Assembly: GCF_022288825.1 (NCBI RefSeq)
Contig: NZ_JAKOOW010000037.1
Coordinates: forward strand, 35,823-99,822
DNA length: 64,000 nucleotides
Source: Kingella pumchi
GTDB lineage: Bacteria; Pseudomonadota; Gammaproteobacteria; Burkholderiales; Neisseriaceae
Reading direction: 5' to 3'
A program made the position numbers and the translations under genes. The notes beneath the pieces were generated by a model that was not told where the DNA came from, ran no database searches, and was given only the letters and a program-made list of their open reading frames with translations. Below are positions 25,410-33,048 of the stretch, in pieces; the first letter of the stretch is position 1; every line of letters starts with the position of its first letter.

Positions 25410-26288
25410 ATGTTCTACCAAATCACCGCCCTGTTTATCTGGAGCAGCGCCTTTGTCGCCGCCAAATACACCTACGGCATGATGGATGCCGTGATGATGG
25501 TGCAGATGCGGCTGGTCATTTCCGCGCTGGTGGTGCTGCCGGTATGCCGCCGCTATCTGGGGCGCATCCCGCGCCAAAGCTGGCGGCCGCTGGTTCTGCT
25601 CTCGTTTCTCAACTATATCGGCGTGCTGATGTTTCAGTTTGTCGGCCTCAAATACACTTCCGCCGCCAGCGCCATCACCGTTGTCGGCCTTGAGCCGCTG
25701 ATTACCGCCTTTATCGGCCACTTCTTTTTCCGCGACCCCGCCCGCTGGTACCACTGGCTGTGCGGCCTGCTCGCCTTTGCCGGCGTCGGCCTGATGATTG
25801 CCGGAGGCAGCGAAGGCGGCGGCGACATCACCTGGTACGGCTGCCTGTTGGTGCTGCTGGGCGGCGCGGTGTTCTGCGCCACCCTGCGCCCCACCCGCAA
25901 ACTGATCGACGACATCGGAGCACCCGCCTACACCTCGGTATCGCTGGCGCTCGCCGCCCTGCTGTGCCTGCCCTTCACCCTGCTGCTGGCGCAGGACTAC
26001 GCCATCCGCTGGAGCGGCAGCGGCACCCTCGCCCTGCTGTATCTGGGCATCGGCGCCGGCTGGTTTGCCTACCTGCTGTGGAACCGCGGCATGAAGCAGG
26101 TGTCCGCCAACACCTCCGGCCTGCTGCTGCCGCTGGAGCCGGTATTCGGCGTGATTTTGGCGGTGCTGCTCTTGGGCGAACAGATTTCCGCCCTGTCGTG
26201 GAGCGGCGTGCTGCTGGTGATGCTTTCCACCGCCGCCGCCATCCTGCTGTCCGAAATGGCCAAACGCAAACGCACCAAAGCAGCCTGA
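25410..26288 (+). CDS. EamA/DMT-family transporter
   Basis: 292 aa with ten predicted transmembrane helices in two EamA repeats (5+5). FIWSSAFVAAKY opens the first repeat and LLPLEPVFGVILAVLLLGEQ is the signature near the end of the second. Such permeases export amino acids or other metabolites; substrate is unknown. The final codons (AA stop) come from a DUS. Confidence 0.9.
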   Translation: MFYQITALFIWSSAFVAAKYTYGMMDAVMMVQMRLVISALVVLPVCRRYLGRIPRQSWRPLVLLSFLNYIGVLMFQFVGLKYTSAASAITVVGLEPLITAFIGHFFFRDPARWYHWLCGLLAFAGVGLMIAGGSEGGGDITWYGCLLVLLGGAVFCATLRPTRKLIDDIGAPAYTSVSLALAALLCLPFTLLLAQDYAIRWSGSGTLALLYLGIGAGWFAYLLWNRGMKQVSANTSGLLLPLEPVFGVILAVLLLGEQISALSWSGVLLVMLSTAAAILLSEMAKRKRTKAA

Positions 26289-26319
26289 AAACCATAAAAC
26301 CGGCTTTCAGGCTGCTTTT
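26277..26319 (+). terminator. Inverted DUS pair at the end of the EamA gene
   Basis: AAAGCAGCCTGAAAACC overlaps the stop codon and pairs with GGCTTTCAGGCTGCTTTT. Confidence 0.6.
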
Positions 26320-26371
26320 GCCAAACCCTGATTTAACCCGATTTAATCCAACCCCACCCCAAAGGAAACCC

Positions 26372-27955
26372 ATGTCCACCGCAAAAATCCAACGCGCCCT
26401 GATTAGTCTGTCCGACAAAAACGGCGCAGTCGAATTTGCCCGCGCCCTGCACGAAGCGGGCGTAGAAATCCTCTCCACCGGCGGCACCGCCGCGCTTTTG
26501 GCCGATGCGGGCATCCCCGTTATCGAAGTGGCCGACTACACCGGCTTCCCCGAAATGCTCGACGGCCGCGTGAAAACGCTGCACCCGAAAATCCACGGCG
26601 GCATTCTCGGACGGCGCGACTTGGCCGAACACACTGCAAAAATGGCCGAACACGGCATCGGCAACATCGATTTGGTGGCGGTAAACCTCTACCCCTTTGC
26701 CGCCACCATCGCCAAACCCGGCTGCACGCTCGAAGACGCGATTGAAAACATCGACATCGGCGGCCCCACTATGGTGCGCTCGGCGGCGAAAAACTGGAAA
26801 CACGTCGCCATCGTTACCGACAACGCCGACTTTGCCGCCGTGATTGCCGAATTGAAAGATTCAGACGGCCTCAGCGACAAAACCCGTTTCAACCTCGCCC
26901 GCAAAGCGTTCAGCCACACCGCCCAATACGACGGCATGATTTCCAATTATCTGACTTCGCTGTCAGACGACAAACTCGCAGGCGAGCCCGAAATCGGCGA
27001 GTTTCCGCAGCAGTTCAACCAAAGCTGGCTTAAGGTGCAGGAAATGCGCTACGGCGAAAACCCGCACCAGCGCGCCGCGTTCTACCGCGACGTTTATCCG
27101 TTTTCAGGCAGCCTGTCGAACTACACCCAGCTTCAAGGCAAAGAGTTGTCCTACAACAACATCGCCGATGCCGATGCCGCGTGGGAAGCCGTCAAATCCT
27201 TTGACGCGCCCGCCTGCGTGATTGTGAAACACGCCAACCCCTGCGGCGTGGCCGTGGCCGACAACACGCTGACCGCCTACCGCCTGGCCTACGCCACCGA
27301 CACCACCAGCGCATTCGGCGGCATCATCGCGTTTAACCGCGAAGTCGATGGCGAAACGGTGAAACAGATTACCGACAATCAGTTTATGGAAGTGTTGATG
27401 GCGCCCAAGTTCACCGCCGAAGCGCTGGAAATCGCCGCCGCCAAGAAAAACGTGCGCGTGCTGGAAGTGCCGATTGACAGCGGCGCCAACCGCTTCGAGC
27501 TCAAGCGCGTCGGCGGCGGCCTGTTGGTGCAAACGCCCGACATCCACCGCATCCGCCGCGAAGATTTGAAAGTCGTGTCCAAACGCCAACCCACCGAGCA
27601 GGAATGGCACGATTTGCTCTTCGTGTGGAACGTAGCCAAATATGTGAAATCCAACGCCATCGTGTTCGGCAAAGGCGGCCAAACCTACGGCATCGGTGCC
27701 GGCCAGATGAGCCGCGTGGATTCCACCCGCATTGCCGCCCGCAAAGCGCAAGACGCAGGCTTGGATTTAAACGGCGCGTGCGCGGCATCGGACGCCTTCT
27801 TCCCCTTCCGCGACGGCGTGGACGTGATCGCCGCGCAGGGCATTAAAGCCGTTATCCACCCCGCAGGCTCGGTGCGCGATGAAGAAGTGTTCACCGCCGC
27901 CGACGAACACGGCATGGCAATGGTGGTAACCGGCGTGCGCCATTTCCGCCATTAA
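26372..27955 (+). CDS. purH: Bifunctional AICAR transformylase / IMP cyclohydrolase
   Basis: 527 aa from the ATG at 26372 (AAAGGAAACCC upstream). Residues about 1-195 are the MGS-like cyclohydrolase domain (ISLSDKNGAVEFARAL, EILSTGGTAALL, DGRVKTLHPKIHGGILG); the rest is the formyltransferase with catalytic KHANPCG and SAFGGIIAFNR, ending RHFRH. It performs the last two steps of IMP synthesis. Confidence 0.98.
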   Translation: MSTAKIQRALISLSDKNGAVEFARALHEAGVEILSTGGTAALLADAGIPVIEVADYTGFPEMLDGRVKTLHPKIHGGILGRRDLAEHTAKMAEHGIGNIDLVAVNLYPFAATIAKPGCTLEDAIENIDIGGPTMVRSAAKNWKHVAIVTDNADFAAVIAELKDSDGLSDKTRFNLARKAFSHTAQYDGMISNYLTSLSDDKLAGEPEIGEFPQQFNQSWLKVQEMRYGENPHQRAAFYRDVYPFSGSLSNYTQLQGKELSYNNIADADAAWEAVKSFDAPACVIVKHANPCGVAVADNTLTAYRLAYATDTTSAFGGIIAFNREVDGETVKQITDNQFMEVLMAPKFTAEALEIAAAKKNVRVLEVPIDSGANRFELKRVGGGLLVQTPDIHRIRREDLKVVSKRQPTEQEWHDLLFVWNVAKYVKSNAIVFGKGGQTYGIGAGQMSRVDSTRIAARKAQDAGLDLNGACAASDAFFPFRDGVDVIAAQGIKAVIHPAGSVRDEEVFTAADEHGMAMVVTGVRHFRH

Positions 27956-27972
27956 ACGCCCCGTCCAATGGC

Positions 27973-28010
27973 TTTCAGGCTGCCTTGTTAAACGACAAGG
28001 CAGCCTGAAA
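27973..28010 (+). terminator. Inverted DUS pair after purH
   Basis: TTTCAGGCTGCCTTGT and ACAAGGCAGCCTGAAA form a perfect 16-bp stem with a 6-base loop, 18 bases after the stop. Confidence 0.7.
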
Positions 28011-28092
28011 ACGCAATCAGCCGTCTGAAAGCAGCCTGAAAACATGGCTGCTGAAATCGGTGCGAATGGAAAAACCGGCAGCGGCAAAAGTT

Positions 28093-28740
28093 TCAGGCTG
28101 CCATTTGTTCCAATGCCCGCAGCACCGGCGGCAGTTCGCTAAAGCCCTCGCGGTCGAGAAAATGGCCGCCGTTGGGGATAATGTGCAGGCGGCCGTCGAG
28201 CACTGCGGCCAGGCGGCGGGTGTTGTCGGGCGGCACGATGCTGTCGTTGTCGGCGGTAAACAGCTCGATATGCGGGCTCATGCGGCGGATAGCGGCAAAG
28301 TCGATATGGCAGCGGGCAACGTAGGCATCGACGTCAAAACCGTTGATTTCAGGCAGCGTCGGAATCGGCGCGCCAAAGGCGGACACCAGCACCAAGCCGC
28401 CGATACGTGGCGGATTGGCGGCGCTCAGATAGTGCAGCAGCGAAACCGTGCCCAGGCTGTGGGCAACGAAAAAATCGCGCGCGCCTGGCCGGCCGACATA
28501 CTGCGCCAGCGTCTGCTGCCAGCGCGTAAAATCGGGCGCCTCGCTGTCGGGCAGCGGCACGGAAACGGCGCAGATGCCCTGTTTCCTTAATTGGGCGTGC
28601 AGCCACGGAAACCAGTGGTTTTCGGGCGTGGCGCCGTAGCCGTGGATAATGTAAACGGTTTTTTCAGGCTGCCCTGCCGTGCCCGCACAAGCGGCCAGTA
28701 CGCCTGCCGCCGCAGCGGTGCAGAATTGTCGTCGGTTCAT
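28093..28740 (-). CDS. Tat-type lipoprotein serine hydrolase (RBBP9/YdeN-like)
   Basis: 215 aa. The N-terminus MNRRQFCTAAAAGVLAAC has a twin arginine and a lipobox (Cys18), suggesting Tat export and lipidation. The mature domain is a small alpha/beta hydrolase: IIHGYGATPENHWFPWL, nucleophile elbow AHSLGTVS, acid near TADNDSIVP and His in GGHFLDREG. This is the RBBP9/YdeN pattern. A DUS in the linker is translated as GQPEK. The promoter has a 19-bp spacer with a dyad and faces the divergent merR-family gene. Substrate unknown. Confidence 0.85.
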   Translation of the reverse strand: MNRRQFCTAAAAGVLAACAGTAGQPEKTVYIIHGYGATPENHWFPWLHAQLRKQGICAVSVPLPDSEAPDFTRWQQTLAQYVGRPGARDFFVAHSLGTVSLLHYLSAANPPRIGGLVLVSAFGAPIPTLPEINGFDVDAYVARCHIDFAAIRRMSPHIELFTADNDSIVPPDNTRRLAAVLDGRLHIIPNGGHFLDREGFSELPPVLRALEQMAA

Positions 28741-28767
28741 GTTTTGCCCCCGTGGGAAAAAAATGCC

Positions 28768-28798
28768 AGCATAGAGGCTGACACGCTGTCAGAGTCAA
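28768..28798 (-). promoter_or_regulatory. MerR-type promoter with 19-bp spacer and dyad operator
   Basis: On the minus strand TTGACT (28798-28793) and TATGCT (28773-28768) are separated by exactly 19 bp. The spacer holds the dyad CTGACAGCGTGTCAG (28778-28792, 6-bp arms). Overlong 19-20 bp spacers with a central dyad are the hallmark of promoters activated by MerR-family proteins. The start codon of the hydrolase gene is about 28 bases beyond the -10. Confidence 0.8.
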
Positions 28799-28905
28799 GA
28801 GCGGTGGCGCTTGCAACTCGGCTTATCCGGTGCCAATGGCGGCATAAAGATTGGGCGGCGCAAAATCCGCCGGCACCTTGAACAGCAAAATATGGAAAAC
28901 AAAAA

Positions 28906-29253
28906 ATGAAAATCGGCGATTTTTCGCAAAGCAGCGGCGTGAGCGTGCGGATGCTGCGCTTTTACGAAACGGCGGGCGTGATTGCGCCGCAGCGCACGGC
29001 GGCGGGCTACCGCGAATACGATGCGGCAGACGCGGCCTTTGTGCGCAAAGCGGCCATGCTCAACCGCGCAGGCGTGCCGCTCAAAGACCTTGCCCTAATG
29101 CGCGACTGCCTGCGCGACGAGCCGCAAGACTTCTGCCCCGAACTGCGCGGCCGCCTGCATGCCGTGCGGGAGAAGCTGGCGGCGCAGATTGCCGATTTGC
29201 AGCAGTCCGAACGGCTGTTGGCCGAACTGCTCTCGGCAGGAAACGGGCAGTAA
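28906..29253 (+). CDS. MerR-family transcriptional regulator
   Basis: 115 aa. KIGDFSQSSGVSVRMLRFYETAGVI is the MerR winged-helix N-terminus, followed by the GYREYDAADAAFVRKAAML segment and a C-terminal dimerisation helix. Two cysteines (Cys in MRDCLRDEPQDFC) lie at the start of the dimer helix, where thiol or metal sensors place theirs. It is divergent from the hydrolase gene and the 19-bp-spacer promoter between them is its likely target. The effector is unknown. Confidence 0.88.
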   Translation: MKIGDFSQSSGVSVRMLRFYETAGVIAPQRTAAGYREYDAADAAFVRKAAMLNRAGVPLKDLALMRDCLRDEPQDFCPELRGRLHAVREKLAAQIADLQQSERLLAELLSAGNGQ

Positions 29254-29348
29254 ACACAAAAAGCAGCCTGTAGCGAAGTGAAGTTGCGAAGCTAAAACGC
29301 GTTCGCCAGTTTTTGCAAAAGCAAAACCCAATCCCCCGAGTAACAACC

Positions 29349-29951
29349 ATGACCCCCATCTACGATCTCCCCGCCCTGCAAGCCGCCTTCAAGCGCAAAG
29401 CCAAGCTCAAATACGTCTTCTTCTGGGGGCACACCCCCAAGCAACAAGGCATCGCCGACAAAGCCGTGTTCAGCCAATGGTATCCCGCCGCGTTTGAAGT
29501 AGACGGCGAACGCTACGCCACCGCCGAACACTACATGATGGCGGAAAAAGCCCGCCTGTTCGGCGCAGACGGTATCCGCCGCCAAATCCTGCAAGCAGGC
29601 AGCCCCAAGCAAGCCAAAGCACTCGGGCGGCAAATTGTCGGCTTTAAAGATGAAGTTTGGAACGCGCACCGCTTTGACATCGTTTGCCGCGCCAATTTTG
29701 CCAAATTTTCCCAACACGCCGATCTAAAAGCCTTTTTGTTGCAAACAGGCAATCGCATCTTGGTAGAAGCCAGCCCTGTGGACAGCATCTGGGGCATCGG
29801 CTTGGCGCAAGACGACCCGCACGCCGAAAATCCGTTGCAATGGCAAGGCTTAAACCTGCTGGGCTTCGCGCTGATGAAAGTGCGCGACCAAATGCAGGCA
29901 GCCTGCAACACACCGGCATCAAAACCCATATTGCCAAACTTTCTTTATTAG
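29349..29951 (+). CDS. NADAR-domain protein (YbiA-like N-glycosidase fold)
   Basis: 200 aa from the ATG at 29349. KYVFFWGHTP, FSQWYPAAFEVDGERYATAEHYMM and SPVDSIWGIGLAQDD are the conserved segments of the NADAR family, associated with NAD/ADP-ribose and riboflavin-intermediate chemistry and recently with removal of ADP-ribose from nucleic acids. After ...MQAA the normal end is passed and 16 further residues (CNTPASKPILPNFLY) are read, because the terminal DUS carries an extra C. A second copy of the 3' end lies at 30574. Stop is nine bases before the next ATG. Confidence 0.88.
   Translation: MTPIYDLPALQAAFKRKAKLKYVFFWGHTPKQQGIADKAVFSQWYPAAFEVDGERYATAEHYMMAEKARLFGADGIRRQILQAGSPKQAKALGRQIVGFKDEVWNAHRFDIVCRANFAKFSQHADLKAFLLQTGNRILVEASPVDSIWGIGLAQDDPHAENPLQWQGLNLLGFALMKVRDQMQAACNTPASKPILPNFLY
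29851..29905. repeat. 55-bp direct repeat, copy 1 (3' end of the NADAR gene)
   Basis: Identical at 54 of 55 positions to 30574-30628. This copy lies in the last codons of the NADAR frame and ends in a DUS altered to GCCTGCAA. Confidence 0.9.
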
Positions 29952-29960
29952 GAGACAAAA

Positions 29961-30323
29961 ATGACCGACGTACACAAAATCTACACCGCATGGACACAGA
30001 TGTGGAACGGCCATCTCGATATTGCCGACGAACTGTTGTCGCCCCATTTCAAAGCGCACCTGACCGCCGACTCCACCCCGCCGCCCGCGCCCGTTACCGA
30101 CATCGCCAGCGCGAAGGCTTGGATTGCCACCATCCGCGCCAAAGCCGATTTGCATTACGAACTCGTGCTCGGCCCATTTTGCGACGGCGACATGATTTCC
30201 GCCTATTGGCGCGTTACCGCCACGCTCGGCGGCAAAACTGCCGTCAAAGTCGGCACGGATTTCCTGAAAATCCAAGACGGCAAAATCACCGACTGCTGGA
30301 CGATGAACAACAACGCCGCATAA
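29961..30323 (+). CDS. NTF2-like / SnoaL-like small protein
   Basis: 120 aa, soluble. The alpha+beta cone pattern (YTAWTQMWNGHLDIADELLSPHFKAHLTA ... YWRVTATLGGKTAVKVGTDFLKIQDGKITDCW) fits the NTF2/SnoaL superfamily of small ligand-binding or isomerase-like proteins. TAGGAGACAAAA precedes the ATG, and the stop of the NADAR gene overlaps this region, suggesting translational coupling. Function unknown. Confidence 0.82.
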   Translation: MTDVHKIYTAWTQMWNGHLDIADELLSPHFKAHLTADSTPPPAPVTDIASAKAWIATIRAKADLHYELVLGPFCDGDMISAYWRVTATLGGKTAVKVGTDFLKIQDGKITDCWTMNNNAA

Positions 30324-30410
30324 AGCGAAGCCTGATGGGTTTCAGGCAGCCTGAAACCATGTTCAGGCTGCCTTCCAAACATCAAAAGCAGTCCGCAGGG
30401 CGCGCACCAA

Positions 30411-30573
30411 CCGCCATAGTGGATTAAAAGTGTTACGGCGGCTTTTGCGCTGGAAAGCGACATCTGCCGCGTTGCAAATCCTCGCAAGGTGTCCAACCTT
30501 GCTGCGGTTTGCGCCTTGCATCTGTCGCTTTCCAGCGCAAAATTCGCTTCGTAAACCAAATGCAAACAGACCC
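30411..30573. repeat. Long hairpin repeat with a Correia-like end
   Basis: A perfect 20-bp inverted repeat (TTTTGCGCTGGAAAGCGACA at 30443-30462, complement at 30523-30542) encloses 60 bp that are themselves partly complementary (GCAAATCCTCGCAAGGT against ACCTTGCTGCGGTTTGC). The left flank reads ATAGTGGATTAA followed by TGTTACGGCG, like the end of neisserial Correia elements; no matching right end is seen. Together with the repeats on either side it fills the 30324-30706 gap; no gene is visible there. Confidence 0.7.
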
Positions 30574-30628
30574 TAAACCTTCTGGGCTTCGCGCTGATGA
30601 AAGTGCGCGACCAAATGCAGGCAGCCTG
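30574..30628. repeat. 55-bp direct repeat, copy 2
   Basis: Copy of the NADAR 3' end (29851-29905) with one mismatch. Here the DUS is intact, so the copied frame would end ...MQAA stop. No upstream part of the gene is present, so this is a non-coding fragment. Confidence 0.88.
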
Positions 30629-30706
30629 AAAAGGAAATCGGCAAAAAAGCAGCCTAAAACCGTAAAACCAACTTTCAGGCTGCTTTGCCTGAGATGATGT
30701 TTGGTT

Positions 30707-31306
30707 TCAACGGGGGAAATAGCGGCACTCGGGCGCCGCTTTGGCGATAAAGGGGAAATCGGGCGTGATGCAGTTCCAGCCGAAGATAGCGCCGCTGGGA
30801 ACATCCACATCGGGAATCAGGCTGACGCTGCCTTTGAGCCCGTCCGCGGCAAAATGCAGCACGATGCGGCCACCGGCACTGATTTCGGCTTTGGCCACTG
30901 CCGGCGGCGGTGTCAGGCCGTCGATGGCCAGCTCGCCGATATCGGCAGGCAGGCGGCCGTGTTCGGCAAGAAACACCGCTATCTCGGTGCGCAGCACATG
31001 GGAAAAGCCGATGCCATCGCGCAGCTGCTGCTGTTGGCGCAACTGCTCCACGCTTGCCTGCGCGTCTGCCGGTGCCGGCGCTGATACGGCGGCAGACGCG
31101 GTACTTTGGCTGCTCTGCGGCGGGTCGGATGCTTCGCGCGCCAGCGGCGGCACAGCGCTCTGTTGCTGCACCTGCTGTTCGATTTCGGCGATGTGCGAGC
31201 GTTCTTGTTCGGGCAGCACAAACAGGAAATAGCCCGCCTGTCCGATAACCAGAACGGCCAGCACGGCGATAATCCATGTTTTAACGGGGGTTTGCTGTCG
31301 GGGCAT
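30707..31306 (-). CDS. Membrane protein with a type IV pilin-like C-terminal domain
   Basis: 199 aa from the ATG at 31306. A transmembrane helix (about 10-30) and a Gln-rich, Ser/Ala-rich linker precede a domain with pilin features: EIAVFLAEHGRLPADIGEL, GRIVLHFAADGLKGSVSLIP and the closing WNCITPDFPFIAKAAPECRY, whose two Cys would form the pilin D-region disulfide. There is no prepilin peptidase motif (G-F-T-L-x-E), so it should stay in the membrane rather than enter a pilus. Function unknown; a role around pilin or minor pilins is speculative. Confidence 0.75.
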   Translation of the reverse strand: MPRQQTPVKTWIIAVLAVLVIGQAGYFLFVLPEQERSHIAEIEQQVQQQSAVPPLAREASDPPQSSQSTASAAVSAPAPADAQASVEQLRQQQQLRDGIGFSHVLRTEIAVFLAEHGRLPADIGELAIDGLTPPPAVAKAEISAGGRIVLHFAADGLKGSVSLIPDVDVPSGAIFGWNCITPDFPFIAKAAPECRYFPR

Positions 31307-31405
31307 GGCGGTACTCCGATAAGGTTTGGGGGGTATGAAACAGGAAAACTGCACGGCGCAGCTGCCAGGCTAAAGCCTTTACGGCAGGGCTTTCAGGCTG
31401 CCTGC

Positions 31406-31828
31406 CTAACGCGGCAGCCTGTGCAGACGGACGCTAAAGTCCTGCGTAAAGGTGCGGGCAGCCGGCACGTCGATGGCGGTGCGGCTTTCCGCATAACGCT
31501 TGGGGTCGCAGGCCACGATCAAGGTTTGCCGCCCGGACGGGACGGCGGCATCGAACGTTCCGTCTGCGCCGCTGACGATGGCGTATTCCTTATCGTCGCC
31601 GTCGATGCGGATCAGGCAGCCTGAAAGCGGGGCGCCGTTTTCGTCCAGCACCCGCCCCAGCAAGGTGCTGCCCTGCGGCGCGGTTTGGGGCGTTTGGCTG
31701 CTGCTGACGGCCGATGCCGCCGTTGCGCCCGAGTGCTCCGAGCCGGCCGTCCCGCCGGAGCAGGAAGCCGCCAGCGCGGCCGCGCCGGATACGGCGGCGG
31801 CCAGGATGGTCTGTTGCCAGCTTGTCAT
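31406..31828 (-). CDS. Lipoprotein with a carboxypeptidase-regulatory-like domain
   Basis: 140 aa. AGGAG precedes the ATG. LAASC gives lipidated Cys23, then a Ser/Ala/Thr linker. GSTLLGRVLDENGAPLSGCLIRI followed by VSGADGTFDAAVPSGRQTLIV is the carboxypeptidase-regulatory (CNA-B/transthyretin-like) beta fold. The domain is usually a carbohydrate-binding or structural module. It lies downstream of leuB and upstream of the pilin-like gene, all on the minus strand, with DUS pairs between. Confidence 0.8.
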   Translation of the reverse strand: MTSWQQTILAAAVSGAAALAASCSGGTAGSEHSGATAASAVSSSQTPQTAPQGSTLLGRVLDENGAPLSGCLIRIDGDDKEYAIVSGADGTFDAAVPSGRQTLIVACDPKRYAESRTAIDVPAARTFTQDFSVRLHRLPR

Positions 31829-31863
31829 TTGTGCGCTCCTTTCGGTCTCAAACGGTTTTCAGG

Positions 31864-31904
31864 CTGCCTGAAAGCCGTTTTTTGCTTTTCAGGCAGCCTG
31901 AAAT
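31864..31904 (-). terminator. Inverted DUS group between leuB and the lipoprotein gene
   Basis: TTTCAGGCTGCCTGAAAGCC and a further CTTTTCAGGCAGCCTGAAA palindrome directly follow the leuB stop on the minus strand. Confidence 0.55.
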
Positions 31905-31908
31905 AGTG

Positions 31909-32979
31909 TTACAGCGCCGCAAGCACCGCGTCGCCCATTTCGGAGCAGGAAGCGAGCGTGCAGCCTGCTTCAAAAATATCGGCGGTGCGGATGCCCTGCT
32001 GCAAGACTTTTTGCACGGCGTTTTCGACTTGGCGGGCGCGGGTTTCGTCGTTCAGGCTGTAGCGCAGCAGCATGGCCAGCGACAAAATGGTCGCCAGCGG
32101 GTTGGCTTTGTCTTGCCCCGCGATGTCGGGCGCGGAGCCGTGCGAAGGCTCGTACAGGCCTTTACCGCTTTCGTTGAGCGAAGCCGAGGGCAGCATGCCG
32201 ATGGAGCCGGTGAGCATGGAGGCCTGGTCGCTCAAAATGTCGCCGAAGATGTTGCCGGTGGCAATCACGTCAAACTGCTTGGGCGCGCGCACCAGCTGCA
32301 TGGCGGCGTTGTCCACATACATATGGGTGAGCGTTACGTCGGGATAATCTTTGGCAACGTCATTGAAAATTTCTTTCCACAATTCAGTGGTTTCCAATAC
32401 ATTGGCTTTATCGACTGAGCAGAGTTTTTTGCCGCGTTTTTGCGCCGCTTCAAAGGCGATTTTGGCGATGCGGCGGATTTCGCTCTCGCTGTATTTCATG
32501 GTGTTGTAGCCTTCGCGCTCGCCGTTTTCCAGCGTGCGGATGCCGCGCGGTTCGCCGAAATAAATGTCGCCGGTGAGCTCGCGCACGATGAGGATGTCCA
32601 AACCGGCCACCACTTCGGGCTTGAGCGTGGAAGCGTCGGCCAGCTCTTTGTACAACACGGCAGGGCGCAGGTTGGCAAACAGATTCAGGTCTTTGCGAAT
32701 CGCCAGCAGGCCGCGCTCGGGGCGCAGGGGGCGATCGAGCGTGTCGTACTGCGGACCGCCGACGGCGCCGAGCAGCACGGCATCGGCGGCGCGGCACAGC
32801 TTTTGCGTAAACTCGGGATAGGGGTGGCCGTATTCGTCGTAGGCCGCGCCGCCGAGCGGGGCGTATCGGTAGGCGGCGTCCAAGCCGCCGGCAATCAGCT
32901 TGTCGAGTACGCGCACGGCTTGGGCGGTGATTTCGGGGCCGATGCCGTCGCCGGGCAGGATGGCGATTTGGTGGGTCAT
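31909..32979 (-). CDS. leuB: 3-isopropylmalate dehydrogenase
   Basis: 356 aa from the ATG at 32979, preceded by AAGGAGAACCAA. IAILPGDGIGPEITAQAVRVL opens it, LLGAVGGPQYD, RELTGDIYFGEPRG and the GSAPDIAGQDKANPLATILS segment are the decarboxylating dehydrogenase signatures. It performs the third step of leucine biosynthesis. leuA, leuC and leuD are not in the window. Confidence 0.97.
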   Translation of the reverse strand: MTHQIAILPGDGIGPEITAQAVRVLDKLIAGGLDAAYRYAPLGGAAYDEYGHPYPEFTQKLCRAADAVLLGAVGGPQYDTLDRPLRPERGLLAIRKDLNLFANLRPAVLYKELADASTLKPEVVAGLDILIVRELTGDIYFGEPRGIRTLENGEREGYNTMKYSESEIRRIAKIAFEAAQKRGKKLCSVDKANVLETTELWKEIFNDVAKDYPDVTLTHMYVDNAAMQLVRAPKQFDVIATGNIFGDILSDQASMLTGSIGMLPSASLNESGKGLYEPSHGSAPDIAGQDKANPLATILSLAMLLRYSLNDETRARQVENAVQKVLQQGIRTADIFEAGCTLASCSEMGDAVLAAL

Positions 32980-33048
32980 TTGGTTCTCCTTCGGTTGGTT
33001 GAAAACAGACAACAGGCAGCCTGAAAGGGTTTCAGGCTGCCTTAATGC

